NCBI GenBank assembly: GCA_024687185.1
Contig: JAILEX010000001.1
Span: 1-47,667 of the forward strand
Reading direction: 5' to 3'
DNA length: 47,667 nucleotides
Source: Bacilli bacterium
Lineage (GTDB): Bacteria; Bacillota_I; Bacilli_A; RFN20; CAG-826
Of the stretch, positions 24,219 through 33,284 are shown piece by piece. Each line of letters begins with the position of its first letter. Position 1 is the stretch's first letter. The notes under the pieces are model-generated. The model searched no databases. It saw nothing but the letters and a program-made list of their open reading frames with translations, and had not been told where the DNA came from. Position numbers and translations under genes: made by a program.

Positions 24219-25508
24219 ATGACAGATTATTCCGCGATCACAATCCTTATCTGCATCCTCATGGTCGCCATGGCGGTCCATGTTTTGACTTACTCTGGGT
24301 TCAACAGCAGACAAAAGGCCTGGTTCGCCCTGACCTTTTTCTCCATCACCTTCTGCTCCTTGGCCGAATTCGCGGTCCATTGTGGCTATTACAATAAGAC
24401 CTTCGCCATTCCCTTGACCATATTGACGGTCATCCAATTCTCCCTCTCCCCATGCCTTGCCATGCTTTTCGCTGGCGCTTTGGGATTCCGCTACCAAGGA
24501 AAGATCGCCATAGCCTTCTTCGCGTTCAACCTAATCATCGAAATCATCGGTGCGCCCTTTGGGGCCGTCTTCTCCTTCAACGCGGACGGCTATTTCAGGG
24601 GCTCTTACTTCCTGCTATACGAAATATCCTATATCGGTAGCCTAGGCTATTTGATCATCGTTTTGTTTTTGGCGGGGAAAAGGTTCAAAAGAAGGGATTT
24701 GCCAACCATCATCAGCATCTTCCTCATCTTGCTTGGCGGCATCATCCCGATGACCTTCTTCAGTATCCATGTCGCCTATGCGGCCATAGGCATAAGCTCC
24801 GCGGTTTGCTACATCTACTATAACGATTTAGTGCAGCAAGACATCAAGGAAGAGCTTGTGAAGGAACAAAAGAGGATCAGCGATATGCAAGAGCATACGA
24901 TCTCCGGCCTCGCCAGCCTTATCGAAAGCAGGGACACCGAAACGGGCGGCCACATCGTAAGGACAAGCGCCCTGGTGAAGATGGTCGCGGAACAATCGGT
25001 CGAGGAAGGGCTATACAAAGAGACCCTTACCCCGGAATTCATCTCCAGGCTTTGCACCCTCGCCCCGATGCACGACGTCGGCAAAATCGTCGTCTCGGAC
25101 CAAATACTAAAAAAGCCCGGAAAGCTTACGAAAGAGGAATTCGAGGCCATGAAGAAACACGCCGCGATGGGCGGCAAAGTCGTTAGGGAGATCCTTAGCG
25201 GCATCACCGACGAAGACTATTTGAAATTCGCTTCCGACATAGCGACTTACCACCACGAAAGATGGGATGGCACAGGCTATCCTAGCGGTTTGTCCCAAGA
25301 GGCCATTCCCCTCTCGGCCAGGATCATGGCGATCGCCGACGTCTATGACGCCTTGATCTCCAAAAGATGCTATAAGGAAGCGATGACCTTCACCGAGGCC
25401 ATGAAGACGATGGAAGAGGAATCGGGCACCCATTTCGATCCAAAGCTCATCGCTGTCTTCCTTAAGAACAAGGAAAGCTACCGCCACTTCTGCCAAAGGC
25501 CAGAATAG
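24219..25508 (+). CDS. Membrane HD-GYP cyclic di-GMP phosphodiesterase
   Basis: 429 residues. The first 200 residues hold about six to seven membrane segments, a 7TM-type sensor layout. A short coiled coil (205-225) follows. The HD-GYP domain has ESRDTETGGHIVR, His285-Asp286 in HDVGKI, His313 (KKHAAMGG), His345-His346 in HHERWDGTGYP (GYP at 353-355) and MAIADVYDALISKR. All usual metal ligands are visible, so it should hydrolyse c-di-GMP to pGpG/GMP. No clear ribosome site precedes the ATG at 24219. It is a single gene, in the same area as two cyclases and thus the opposing arm of the same signalling network. Confidence 0.93.
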   Translation: MTDYSAITILICILMVAMAVHVLTYSGFNSRQKAWFALTFFSITFCSLAEFAVHCGYYNKTFAIPLTILTVIQFSLSPCLAMLFAGALGFRYQGKIAIAFFAFNLIIEIIGAPFGAVFSFNADGYFRGSYFLLYEISYIGSLGYLIIVLFLAGKRFKRRDLPTIISIFLILLGGIIPMTFFSIHVAYAAIGISSAVCYIYYNDLVQQDIKEELVKEQKRISDMQEHTISGLASLIESRDTETGGHIVRTSALVKMVAEQSVEEGLYKETLTPEFISRLCTLAPMHDVGKIVVSDQILKKPGKLTKEEFEAMKKHAAMGGKVVREILSGITDEDYLKFASDIATYHHERWDGTGYPSGLSQEAIPLSARIMAIADVYDALISKRCYKEAMTFTEAMKTMEEESGTHFDPKLIAVFLKNKESYRHFCQRPE

Positions 25509-25587
25509 CAAAAAAACCTGCAAAACCCCGCTTTTATATTGAAAACCGCACTATTTTTCCTATATCCAAGGTCGAGATCAATCGTCT

Positions 25588-25593
25588 TATAAT
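25588..25593 (+). promoter_or_regulatory. -10 box for the amino-acid permease
   Basis: TATAAT at 25588-25593, followed by a GAGG ribosome site and the ATG at 25620. No strong -35 is visible. Confidence 0.45.
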
Positions 25594-25619
25594 AGAGAAA
25601 ACAGTCGAGGTAATATTTC

Positions 25620-26825
25620 ATGGCGGAAGAAGAAACCGCCCCCGTTTCGGGGCAAGAGATCAAAAGCGAGTCACGCTTTAGCTATTTCGAATCCATCGGC
25701 GTCATCGTGGGACATGGCGTTGGCGCGGGCATATTGTCGGTCCCCTATTTGGCAAGCAGAAACCCATGGTGGGTCGTCATATTGATCCTGGTCGGGGCTT
25801 TTGCAGTCAACATATTGCTGCACCTGATGGTCGCCGAACTAAGCTACCGCCATAATGGGGCGCAGTTCGTCCAATGTTTGCAGAAAACGATTTTCAAAGG
25901 GAAGGTTGGCAAGGTCTTTACCTGGATCGCCTTCGCCCTTCTTGGGCTTTCCGTCATCATGAATTGCTGCTCCTATATCACGGGCGTCGCAACCGTATTC
26001 TATAACTGGTTTGGACTCCCGCTATGGGCAGGCATGCTCATCTATTACGCCTTTGCCGCATTGGTGGTTTTCTTTGGCATGAAGGCCGTGGGCATAAGCG
26101 AGAAATACTGCGTGTTCGTCATGGTCGCCGTCATGGTCGTCCTATTCATCGCGACCTTCACGGTCGGATTAAACCCCCTCCCCGAGGCCTTCGTCCACAT
26201 CAATAACGTCTTGGCCCTTTATGGCATGGTAAGCTTTGCTTTGTCTTCGGTCATGTCCGTACCAACCGTCGTAAAGGGGGCAAACGGGAACAAAAGGCAG
26301 ATACATGTATCGGTTATCGTGGGAACTCTAATCAACGTCACCCTCGTCGGACTGCTTACCCTAATCACCATTTTGGCCTGCGGGAACAACGTCACCACCG
26401 ATGGTGCCCTCGTGGATCTTTCCGGCGTGATAGGGGGTTGGGTTGGCATAGTGGGCTATGTCTTCACCATCCTCGCCCTTTCCACTTCCTTATGGGCCAA
26501 TACCCTCAATTTGCGCGACATCGTGCATGAACAGTTTTCCAAATTGCCGGTCAGGCTATGCTGGGTCATCGTCTCATTGCCTTGCCTTGCCATATCGCTA
26601 ATCTCCCTAATCCCCGTATTCGGAGCAAGCTTCGTCGCCTTCGCAAGAGTCGCCTCGGTCATCCAAATCGTCACGAACCTCGCCATCGTCGTCGCCTATA
26701 GCGTGACTAGGAGAAAGTTCGATGATTCGCCTCTACTTGGCAATTTCGGCGGCATCGTCTTCCAAGTCATCGTCATCCTCATGGCGATAGTCGCGACGGT
26801 TGGATCCATCCTTACGGTCCATTAA
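25620..26825 (+). CDS. Amino-acid permease of the AAAP/aromatic transporter type
   Basis: 401 residues with about 11 membrane segments. The N-terminal GVIVGHGVGAGILSVPYL (about 29-46) is the TM1 glycine-rich unwound-helix motif of the amino acid/auxin permease and hydroxy/aromatic amino-acid permease families. It is shorter than typical APC-family transporters, and consistent with Bacillota AAAP members of about 400 residues. It should import an amino acid by proton or sodium symport. Ribosome site GAGG is 10 nt from the ATG. It is a single gene, and the substrate is not deducible. No terminator is clear in the 200 bp after it. Confidence 0.82.
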   Translation: MAEEETAPVSGQEIKSESRFSYFESIGVIVGHGVGAGILSVPYLASRNPWWVVILILVGAFAVNILLHLMVAELSYRHNGAQFVQCLQKTIFKGKVGKVFTWIAFALLGLSVIMNCCSYITGVATVFYNWFGLPLWAGMLIYYAFAALVVFFGMKAVGISEKYCVFVMVAVMVVLFIATFTVGLNPLPEAFVHINNVLALYGMVSFALSSVMSVPTVVKGANGNKRQIHVSVIVGTLINVTLVGLLTLITILACGNNVTTDGALVDLSGVIGGWVGIVGYVFTILALSTSLWANTLNLRDIVHEQFSKLPVRLCWVIVSLPCLAISLISLIPVFGASFVAFARVASVIQIVTNLAIVVAYSVTRRKFDDSPLLGNFGGIVFQVIVILMAIVATVGSILTVH

Positions 26826-27035
26826 TTTCGTTTATGCTTCCATTCGCCAAGACTCTCGGAACGCCAAATATAACAATAGGTAAAAAGCCCCTTATTTTGT
26901 ACAACGGCAAAATAAACGTCATAGCGTTTCACTTTTCATCCATTCGTTTTTTTGTCAATCCGTTTTGATTATCACGAATCGAAGGTATAAAATAATCGAC
27001 GATTTTATACTAGCTATTACTATCTGAAGACGACT

Positions 27036-28430
27036 ATGGACTCCGAGAAAAAATTCGACAGACGAAAAGGCATCTCTCTCAAAATCATTGGATGGGTAAC
27101 TACTTTAATAGCCTCCATCGTTTCCGCAGTCCTCGTCATCTCCCTTATCAATTTAGGCACAACCTACCATAAAGTCACTTCCACAACCGCCGAATACATG
27201 GCATGGAAAGATACCGCCATGGGCCTTTCAAACGGCTCGGACGAACTAACGAACCAAGTCCGTTCCTATGTCGTCACGGGACAAGTCAAATATAGGGATG
27301 GCTATTTCACCGAAGCCGCCTCGGGAAGAAGGGAAAAAGCCGTCGAAACCATCAAAAACTACTTAGAGGAAACAACGGTCTATAACGATTTGCAGGAGGC
27401 ATTAAACGCTTCCATCGACTTGATGAACAGCGAATATTACGCCATGAGGCTTATGGTCGTATGGTCCAACGAGGATATGGCCGGAGTCCCCGAGGAGGTG
27501 AAAAAGGTCGTCTTGTCCGAGGAAGACGAAGCCCTAATCGCCACGGCCCAAAGCGACCCATCCAAATGGGAAGGCATCAAAGACCGCGCGGAGGGAATCG
27601 TATATGGCGATGCCTACGCCAATTCGAAAACCAAGATCCTAGGCAACGTCGACAAAGCGGTAAGCACGCTTGATGGCATGTTGCAGAATAGCGTTTTGGA
27701 AGCCTCCAGCCAAATGAAGATCATCATCGTTTTCCAATCCGTATTCATTGGCATCAACATCTTCTTCGTCGCCGGTTCGATATTATTGATGTACATCTAT
27801 TTGCTCCGCCCGATCCAGGATGCCGTTACCCGTCTCAATAACGACGAGGCAGTCGAGATAAGAAGCGTAAAGGAATACCGCTTCCTCGCCTGGACCTATA
27901 ACAAAATCAGGGAGCAGAACAAGCACCATAAGGAGTCGCTGCTATACCAAGCCGAGCACGATAAGCTTACGGGCCTATTAAACCGTACCGGCTATGACGA
28001 CGTCTTCCAGAAGATCGATTTGAACCACGTCCTTTTCATCTTGCTTGACGTCGATAAATTCAAAGACGTGAACGACGAATACGGCCACGCCGCGGGCGAT
28101 AAGGTCCTAAAAAGGGTCAGCGACACGATGCTATTCTATTTCCATGACGACAATTGCCACGTCTTCCGCATCGGCGGGGACGAATTCGCCATCATCATGG
28201 AAGGCATACAGGAAGATAGGGTCGCGGAAATGGTCGAACGCTGCAAACATATGAACACCGAACTAAAGGGCGGGACCCAACAACTAAGGATCTCCCTTTC
28301 CATCGGCGTCGCCCTAGGCAACGACCTAGACACCACCGATACCCTCTTCAAAAAAGCCGACCTTGCGCTTTACCACACGAAGAACACAGGACGCGGCAAA
28401 GTCGCATTGTTCGACGAATCCATGCGCTAA
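27036..28430 (+). CDS. Membrane diguanylate cyclase (TM-sensor-TM-GGDEF)
   Basis: 464 residues. TM1 about 16-40, an all-helical extracytoplasmic four-helix-type sensor (about 42-228), TM2 about 229-256, a short HAMP-like linker, then GGDEF from about 306 (EHDKLTGLLNRTGYDDV). The catalytic motif RIGGDEF is intact (380-384). The I-site position reads DDNC, so no RxxD is evident. Two possible -10 boxes (TATAAA near 26985, TATACT near 27006) precede it; the ribosome site is weak (GAAGACGA). A terminator follows at 28524. It lies directly before the riboswitch-controlled surface operon and is a natural candidate to set that operon's c-di-GMP level. Confidence 0.92.
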   Translation: MDSEKKFDRRKGISLKIIGWVTTLIASIVSAVLVISLINLGTTYHKVTSTTAEYMAWKDTAMGLSNGSDELTNQVRSYVVTGQVKYRDGYFTEAASGRREKAVETIKNYLEETTVYNDLQEALNASIDLMNSEYYAMRLMVVWSNEDMAGVPEEVKKVVLSEEDEALIATAQSDPSKWEGIKDRAEGIVYGDAYANSKTKILGNVDKAVSTLDGMLQNSVLEASSQMKIIIVFQSVFIGINIFFVAGSILLMYIYLLRPIQDAVTRLNNDEAVEIRSVKEYRFLAWTYNKIREQNKHHKESLLYQAEHDKLTGLLNRTGYDDVFQKIDLNHVLFILLDVDKFKDVNDEYGHAAGDKVLKRVSDTMLFYFHDDNCHVFRIGGDEFAIIMEGIQEDRVAEMVERCKHMNTELKGGTQQLRISLSIGVALGNDLDTTDTLFKKADLALYHTKNTGRGKVALFDESMR

Positions 28431-28523
28431 AGCCAGTTAGGCTAATATAAGCGCGATTTAGCATAACGCTTAGACAATATTGATGAATTTATAAAAATTT
28501 CACTTATTCAAGAAATGCCGATG

Positions 28524-28558
28524 AATTCGAATAAAATCGATGAATTCGAATTTTTTTT
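28524..28558 (+). terminator. Rho-independent terminator built from a direct repeat
   Basis: Two copies of GATGAATTCGAAT (28520-28532 and 28539-28551), each containing the palindrome ATTCGAAT. Together they fold into a 9-bp stem AATTCGAAT/ATTCGAATT followed by a run of eight T. A partial third copy, GATGAATT, is at 28482-28489. Confidence 0.75.
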
Positions 28559-28568
28559 CATACTTTTC

Positions 28569-28601
28569 GCGCGCATATGTCGCTTGACTACGGGTGCGCG
28601 C
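28569..28601. promoter_or_regulatory. Inverted repeat flanking the -35 box (possible operator)
   Basis: GCGCGCA (28569-28575) and TGCGCGC (28595-28601) form perfect 7-bp arms around the TTGACT -35 hexamer. This placement fits a regulator site. Confidence 0.45.
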
Positions 28602-28612
28602 ATAAATAAAAT
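28584..28612 (+). promoter_or_regulatory. Sigma-A type promoter of the surface operon
   Basis: TTGACT (28584-28589), exactly 17 bp, TAAAAT (28607-28612). The predicted start is about 28619, just before the c-di-GMP aptamer. Confidence 0.75.
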
Positions 28613-28623
28613 TTCAAACGTTA

Positions 28624-28713
28624 AAAGCAAAACCAGAGCGATCTGGTGACGCAATGCTACAAGGGTCTTCTCGAAGATAGCCAGCTGCCAACAAACCAGA
28701 TGAAACTGGTTTT
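28624..28713 (+). ncRNA. c-di-GMP-I (GEMM) riboswitch upstream of surface operon
   Basis: The aptamer (about 28624-28691) has AAAAGCAAAACCAGAG, GATCTGGTGACGCAATGC, TACAAGGGTC, the TCTTC/GAAGA hairpin and TAGCCAGCTGCC, which is the GEMM-I order; GACGCAAxGC has T in place of the common A. Behind it AAACCAG (28693-28699), ATGAAA and CTGGTTT (28706-28712) form a hairpin with only a short T-tail. CTGGTTTT (28706-28713) is also exactly complementary to AAAACCAG (28629-28636) inside the aptamer, so it can switch partners. The direction of control is not certain from sequence; by analogy with the copy at 43615 an ON effect on surface proteins is likely. Confidence 0.88.
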
Positions 28714-28733
28714 ATGACAAAGGAAGGTACGAG

Positions 28734-28823
28734 ATGATCAAAGAGACGAGTAAAGGAAAAACTAGGGGATACGAAATCCTTTTTTCATGCGCGCCGCTTC
28801 TATTCTCCAAGAAACTAACCTAA
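28734..28823 (+). CDS. Short leader ORF (29 codons) in the surface operon leader
   Basis: ATG at 28734 with AAGGAAGG about 6-7 nt upstream, one of the better ribosome sites in the window. The 29-residue product is basic, with a hydrophobic middle containing LFSCAPLLF, and stops at 28821-28823, 13 nt before the ATG of the first surface gene. It could be a leader peptide coupling translation to the operon, a small membrane-active peptide, or chance. A weak GGAT/ATCC hairpin with six T falls inside it. Confidence 0.45.
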   Translation: MIKETSKGKTRGYEILFSCAPLLFSKKLT

Positions 28824-28836
28824 GGAATTAACCACT

Positions 28837-30264
28837 ATGGGAAGGTTTGGGGAAAAAATCAAAGGCTTGTTCCAAAAAGGTGACGAAAATAACCGTAACC
28901 TTGGAAAGCTTTTTGGTATCCTCGGACTAATCGTAGGCAACGTCATGGCCGCCAGCGCGATGACGATTGCGTGGTTCAATATCATCAACCGCGAAGCCAA
29001 CATCGACACGGTGGCAGGCGACCTCAACGTCGAAATAAAGAAGGTCTCCGCCTATAAGTACATCTACCCCTATTATTCCAACTCCGCCGAATTCATCAAT
29101 TACGATGGGGAAGGGGAGGTTCTTTCCTTTGTTATGGAGGACCAAAATTACCCCGAGGCGGATTTCGAAGACAGCATAACCATAACCCTAGGCGACCCCT
29201 ATAGCGGGACCTATATAACATCCGGGACCGGAACGAAGGAAAGCATCCTTTATCCTACCGGCAGCTCCTTCTTCTACTACCTTCTCGGCGATTCGGTATT
29301 TTCCGGCACAACAAGCGAATGGTCCATCGACAATTCCGTTCCCTTTTCATATATGGCGGCCCCCACGGCAAATAACCCCGCCATACTCGATAACGTAGTC
29401 GTTTCAGCCGGGGCCGAATTCACCCTTTTCGATGCAAGGACGGCCACGGCGGGAAGTTGCAATTACCTAAATTACGCAAGCGCGGATGCACCGAGCGAAG
29501 GCAAAAGCAAACGCTTTGAGATCCTTTCGAACAAAACGCTCCGCTGCCTTTCCGCCGGAATCTATAGCTTTTCCTACACCGGGTCATCTCTTACGATCAC
29601 CCTCCACAACCGCAATAACGACGCCGTCATCGGAAGCAACATCCTCGATCCCACGAAGATTAGTCTGGATTATTATGCAACAGGCCAATCCGGAACACTG
29701 AACGACTATGTCCCCACAGCGATAAAAAACCAAAACACAATGGTGGTCCTAGACGTTGAATTAGCCTATAGGAACGCAAGCGAAATAGATGCGGGATTAC
29801 AAGTAAAAAGGCTGGCGAATACCGCTTTTGACTATACCGATAGCGAAAACACGGTAGGCTATATAAACGAACAACAGCAAAACGCATTGAAGGCATCCGA
29901 CTTTTATGCGTTTTACCCATGCTTTAGCGAAGGGTCGCTAGGAAGCGCGAGCGAAGTATGGGAAGCCCTACACCAGAAAAAGACCAACGATACGGTCAAC
30001 CAGGTGAATATATTCAGCAAATTCGATGGCACGGGTACCGTTATCGACGCACCTTTATATAGCGACACCTTGACGGTAAACGCAGGCAAAATCACCCTCG
30101 ACGCATCTTCTAACAGCACCTATCACTGCTATATCGCCATTGATTATGACTATATCCATACCCTGTATTTCCTAAATGAGAATAGACTTGGAAAAACCTA
30201 TCGTCTCGATAGGGATTTCGGCTTTTATTTCACGGCTACCCAGCATATGGAGGCATCCGAATGA
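28837..30264 (+). CDS. SipW/TasA-type surface protein, first gene of surface operon
   Basis: 475 residues. After a charged N-terminus, residues about 24-48 form a hydrophobic segment ending ASAMTIAWFNIIN, the SipW-dependent signal type seen in TasA/camelysin-like proteins (small residues, then Ala-Trp-Phe). The following VAGDLNVEI also fits TasA-like beta domains. The rest is beta-rich, Ser/Thr/Tyr-rich, with no LPXTG or C-terminal TM. AAGGA is 10 nt before the ATG. Its TGA overlaps the next ATG (ATGA). It may form a fibre subunit or an anchored surface layer component; I do not recognise a closer family. Controlled by the c-di-GMP-I riboswitch upstream. Confidence 0.8.
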   Translation: MGRFGEKIKGLFQKGDENNRNLGKLFGILGLIVGNVMAASAMTIAWFNIINREANIDTVAGDLNVEIKKVSAYKYIYPYYSNSAEFINYDGEGEVLSFVMEDQNYPEADFEDSITITLGDPYSGTYITSGTGTKESILYPTGSSFFYYLLGDSVFSGTTSEWSIDNSVPFSYMAAPTANNPAILDNVVVSAGAEFTLFDARTATAGSCNYLNYASADAPSEGKSKRFEILSNKTLRCLSAGIYSFSYTGSSLTITLHNRNNDAVIGSNILDPTKISLDYYATGQSGTLNDYVPTAIKNQNTMVVLDVELAYRNASEIDAGLQVKRLANTAFDYTDSENTVGYINEQQQNALKASDFYAFYPCFSEGSLGSASEVWEALHQKKTNDTVNQVNIFSKFDGTGTVIDAPLYSDTLTVNAGKITLDASSNSTYHCYIAIDYDYIHTLYFLNENRLGKTYRLDRDFGFYFTATQHMEASE

Positions 30265-33200
30265 AAAAGGGTGCCATGTTTACAAAACTCGCAATAGGGG
30301 GAAGCCTATTCCTAATCGCGGTTTCCATAGCGGTTTCCTCGTCTTTGGCCTATTACATCAAGAACGCCTCAAGCAACGGTTCCTATGGCGAAATCGGATT
30401 AAGGTCCTATTTCGAACGTGGGTCTGGCTCAGAAGGGGAGCCCTATGTCATAACCAGGCCTAGGCACATGTATAACCTTTCAAAACTTCAGTCTTTGGGC
30501 GTTTTCAGCGAGAAAACCTATTTCCAGCTTGGACTAGTCGGATTGGCTGGCTCCAACGAAAACCTAGGCCCCCTATGCTATGTAAGCGATAGCTCAAACG
30601 AGGTAACCCCGTTCTTAGACATGTCTGAATCGAGCTATGATCACGAACCGATTTATTCCATCGGATCGGAAGCCGTTCCGTTCTATGGCGAATTCGACGG
30701 GCAGGACATCGAAATCAAAAACCTCAATGTCTATGCGGACCCAGAGGATTCCGGGTTATTCGGCTATACGGCCTCGGGTTCTTCCGTACATGACCTTTTC
30801 CTTTCGAACATCACCATCAACACGATGGGCTATACAAGCGCATACGAAAGCCTATATGGGCCTAATAGCACGCTAAACGAAACCGTGACATTCGTCTATA
30901 ACCTCACAGGTGAATCCGATGGGGCCACAATAGTTTTCGACCACGACTCCACCGAATACGACATCGTCGCCTTTACAGCCGATAGGTCGAACCAAGGGTT
31001 TGTACATGACGAAAACGCAGGCGACCGTGTCCCGACCCTAACCTACACAACCACCAATTCCAATTACTCCTATGCGGTTAACGTGTCCGGAGCCCTATTG
31101 TCCAATTCAAACGGCACAATCTCCCCCAACCTAACAGAGTTATTCGCCTTTTTCAAACAACAGATGGACCAGGAAGACGCCTCTTATCCGATGCAGGCCT
31201 CGACCTCCGTTTCCATCGTCGCCTACAACCTCGATAGCTATGGTCAAACTCACTCGAAATCGCTTTTGACCCTATCATACCTATTCACCATGGAGTCCGC
31301 CGATGCGACCGGAATCGGGATGGAGGTTCGCGTCGGATCCCAACACACGAACAACATAGGACTCGTAATCGGGCATTGCGACGGCTCGATCAAGGATTGT
31401 TACGTATATAATGGCGCATTCAAAATGAACAATGGCTCGACATTGTCCGGAGGGACCTATACGGCGCTAGAAAACCGCTCAAGCCTAGGATTGGTCGGAT
31501 TGGTTGGAAATACCGTTAGGAACTTGGTGGCAGAAGAATCGGGCGGTTCGACCACGGCCGGGAAAAACGTTGGCGTTTTGGACTTTACGACGATTTATGA
31601 CGATATCATCGACTCCTCTTCTTTCTCTAGTAGCGAAAGCATCGGCGCAGGAGGCATTTCCTATTCGCCAAGATCAGGAAACAAATATACCAATTACCTA
31701 AGGAAGAACCTCAGTGACCAATACGTGACGGAATCCGAGAATACCGTTGCCTTCGCCGGTCAGAAGATCATCAAAAACACCGATCTAGGCGTTTTTACGG
31801 TAGGAACGGACTATTACGCAAATAACGGCACGGGAGCTTCCAATCGACTTGATTCCTCTATCGTCAGAAAGGAAGAGACGGATGTCGACGGCGGGTACTA
31901 TCTCTACTACGCAACCGGCGAATATCAAAGAAGCGCCGGCTATGACTATCGCAAAAACTATAAACAGTGGTACCGAAGCAACAGCTATCCCAGCACGGGC
32001 GACGAGATACCACAGATTTTCCAAGGCCGACATCTTCCCAAGGCCGAAGAAACCACATGGGAGAGTTTTGCGTATAGGGAATTGCACCAAAACTATATTT
32101 TCCGTTTCAAGCTCGATCCCTATTACCGAAAAACAAGGGGCTTGTACTTCTCGGATTTGGATACCTCTTCCATCGGCGGATCCTTCCTCGCAAAATACTT
32201 CCGTTATAAATTGGTTGACCAAAATAGCCAACCCATACCCATAGGAAGCAGAAATAGCGGCGTTATGTTGCGCGATAGTTTTGGCAACGAAATCAAAAAA
32301 CTGATCTCGAGTTTTTCTCTTCCCGACCAAACGGGCAGCAACACGAACATCATCTGCATCAATAACTCTGCGGAACTTTATCCGGCGGCCAATACCGTTA
32401 ACTTCGAAATCAAAACGGAATATGCGAACATCACCGTAGTCGCAAGACCGGAGGATGCTTATAACGATGGCGGGGACGACGACGGGGCATCGATCGGCGT
32501 TTACGAATTGACGGATTCCCCAAATGAAAGCGGGAACAGCAAAATTTTGCAAAAGCAATCCTACGACCCAAAATATGCTTTCTTCATGCCCGGGGAAAAG
32601 CATTTGAGCTATTTTGACTACAACGTAATAAACGGGTCTGGCAAAATCGGCACCTATGATAGCAGCGGCAACTTCACGGAAGTTTCCTCTTCCGCCGCCC
32701 CCTCTTACGCTCCGCGGGCAAACGGGGCCGAAGCCGAATATAAGGCGGGGACACGACTATTCGTCCACACATTTAAATTGCCGCAAGGGCGATATTGCCT
32801 TTCTTCCGCCGACAACAGGGCCAAAATCTATTACATCTGCGCCCAGGGCCAAAGCGAGGGGCAAATCGAATTCAACGATACGATCTATGCCGGAAGCAAT
32901 TCCGTCGAATCGGTCGATTTCCTAAAAAGCCCGCGATTCGATCCGGACACGAAGGCAGAACTCGTTACCCTAGATGGAGTCAGTACATATAATCCGGCGG
33001 GAAACGAGTTGCTCAATAAACGTTTATATGTGACCTTCCTGGATAGCGACAGGTCGAGCTTCGCTTCTTCTCCGGCCCCTTCGCAACTAACGTTCCTATA
33101 CGATCCAGAAAGCGCAAAGTTCCTGATATCCTCTTCCCAGCCTTCGGCAATGACCCATATCGCAGTCAGCAATTACGACCACTCGCTTGCCGGGGACTCG

Positions 33201-33272
33201 AAATCGCTCACGGTATCGCTAATGGGAAACGAAAGTTCAGGAAGCACGTTGTTCTATTCCTACGAGGCATAA
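30261..33272 (+). CDS. Large surface protein with GLUG-like beta-helix segment
   Basis: 1003 residues, 4-nt ATGA overlap with the gene before. TM/signal about 12-32 (SLFLIAVSIAVSSSLAYYI). Residues about 50-85 carry PYVITRPRHMYNLSKLQSLG, the repeat seen before GLUG-type beta-helical adhesin domains. FDGQDIEIKNLNVYADPEDS (about 145-165) and SGLFGYTASGSSVHDLFLSN (about 164-183) match the F-x-G-x-x-I-x-N-L pattern of GLUG repeats. A long beta-rich C-terminal region follows with no sortase motif. It is likely an adhesin or scaffold held by its N-terminal helix. A ribosome site (AGGAGG) lies between it and the next gene, 12 nt away, so all three genes form one transcript. Confidence 0.8.
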   Translation: MKKGAMFTKLAIGGSLFLIAVSIAVSSSLAYYIKNASSNGSYGEIGLRSYFERGSGSEGEPYVITRPRHMYNLSKLQSLGVFSEKTYFQLGLVGLAGSNENLGPLCYVSDSSNEVTPFLDMSESSYDHEPIYSIGSEAVPFYGEFDGQDIEIKNLNVYADPEDSGLFGYTASGSSVHDLFLSNITINTMGYTSAYESLYGPNSTLNETVTFVYNLTGESDGATIVFDHDSTEYDIVAFTADRSNQGFVHDENAGDRVPTLTYTTTNSNYSYAVNVSGALLSNSNGTISPNLTELFAFFKQQMDQEDASYPMQASTSVSIVAYNLDSYGQTHSKSLLTLSYLFTMESADATGIGMEVRVGSQHTNNIGLVIGHCDGSIKDCYVYNGAFKMNNGSTLSGGTYTALENRSSLGLVGLVGNTVRNLVAEESGGSTTAGKNVGVLDFTTIYDDIIDSSSFSSSESIGAGGISYSPRSGNKYTNYLRKNLSDQYVTESENTVAFAGQKIIKNTDLGVFTVGTDYYANNGTGASNRLDSSIVRKEETDVDGGYYLYYATGEYQRSAGYDYRKNYKQWYRSNSYPSTGDEIPQIFQGRHLPKAEETTWESFAYRELHQNYIFRFKLDPYYRKTRGLYFSDLDTSSIGGSFLAKYFRYKLVDQNSQPIPIGSRNSGVMLRDSFGNEIKKLISSFSLPDQTGSNTNIICINNSAELYPAANTVNFEIKTEYANITVVARPEDAYNDGGDDDGASIGVYELTDSPNESGNSKILQKQSYDPKYAFFMPGEKHLSYFDYNVINGSGKIGTYDSSGNFTEVSSSAAPSYAPRANGAEAEYKAGTRLFVHTFKLPQGRYCLSSADNRAKIYYICAQGQSEGQIEFNDTIYAGSNSVESVDFLKSPRFDPDTKAELVTLDGVSTYNPAGNELLNKRLYVTFLDSDRSSFASSPAPSQLTFLYDPESAKFLISSSQPSAMTHIAVSNYDHSLAGDSKSLTVSLMGNESSGSTLFYSYEA

Positions 33273-33284
33273 AGGAGGCAAACT

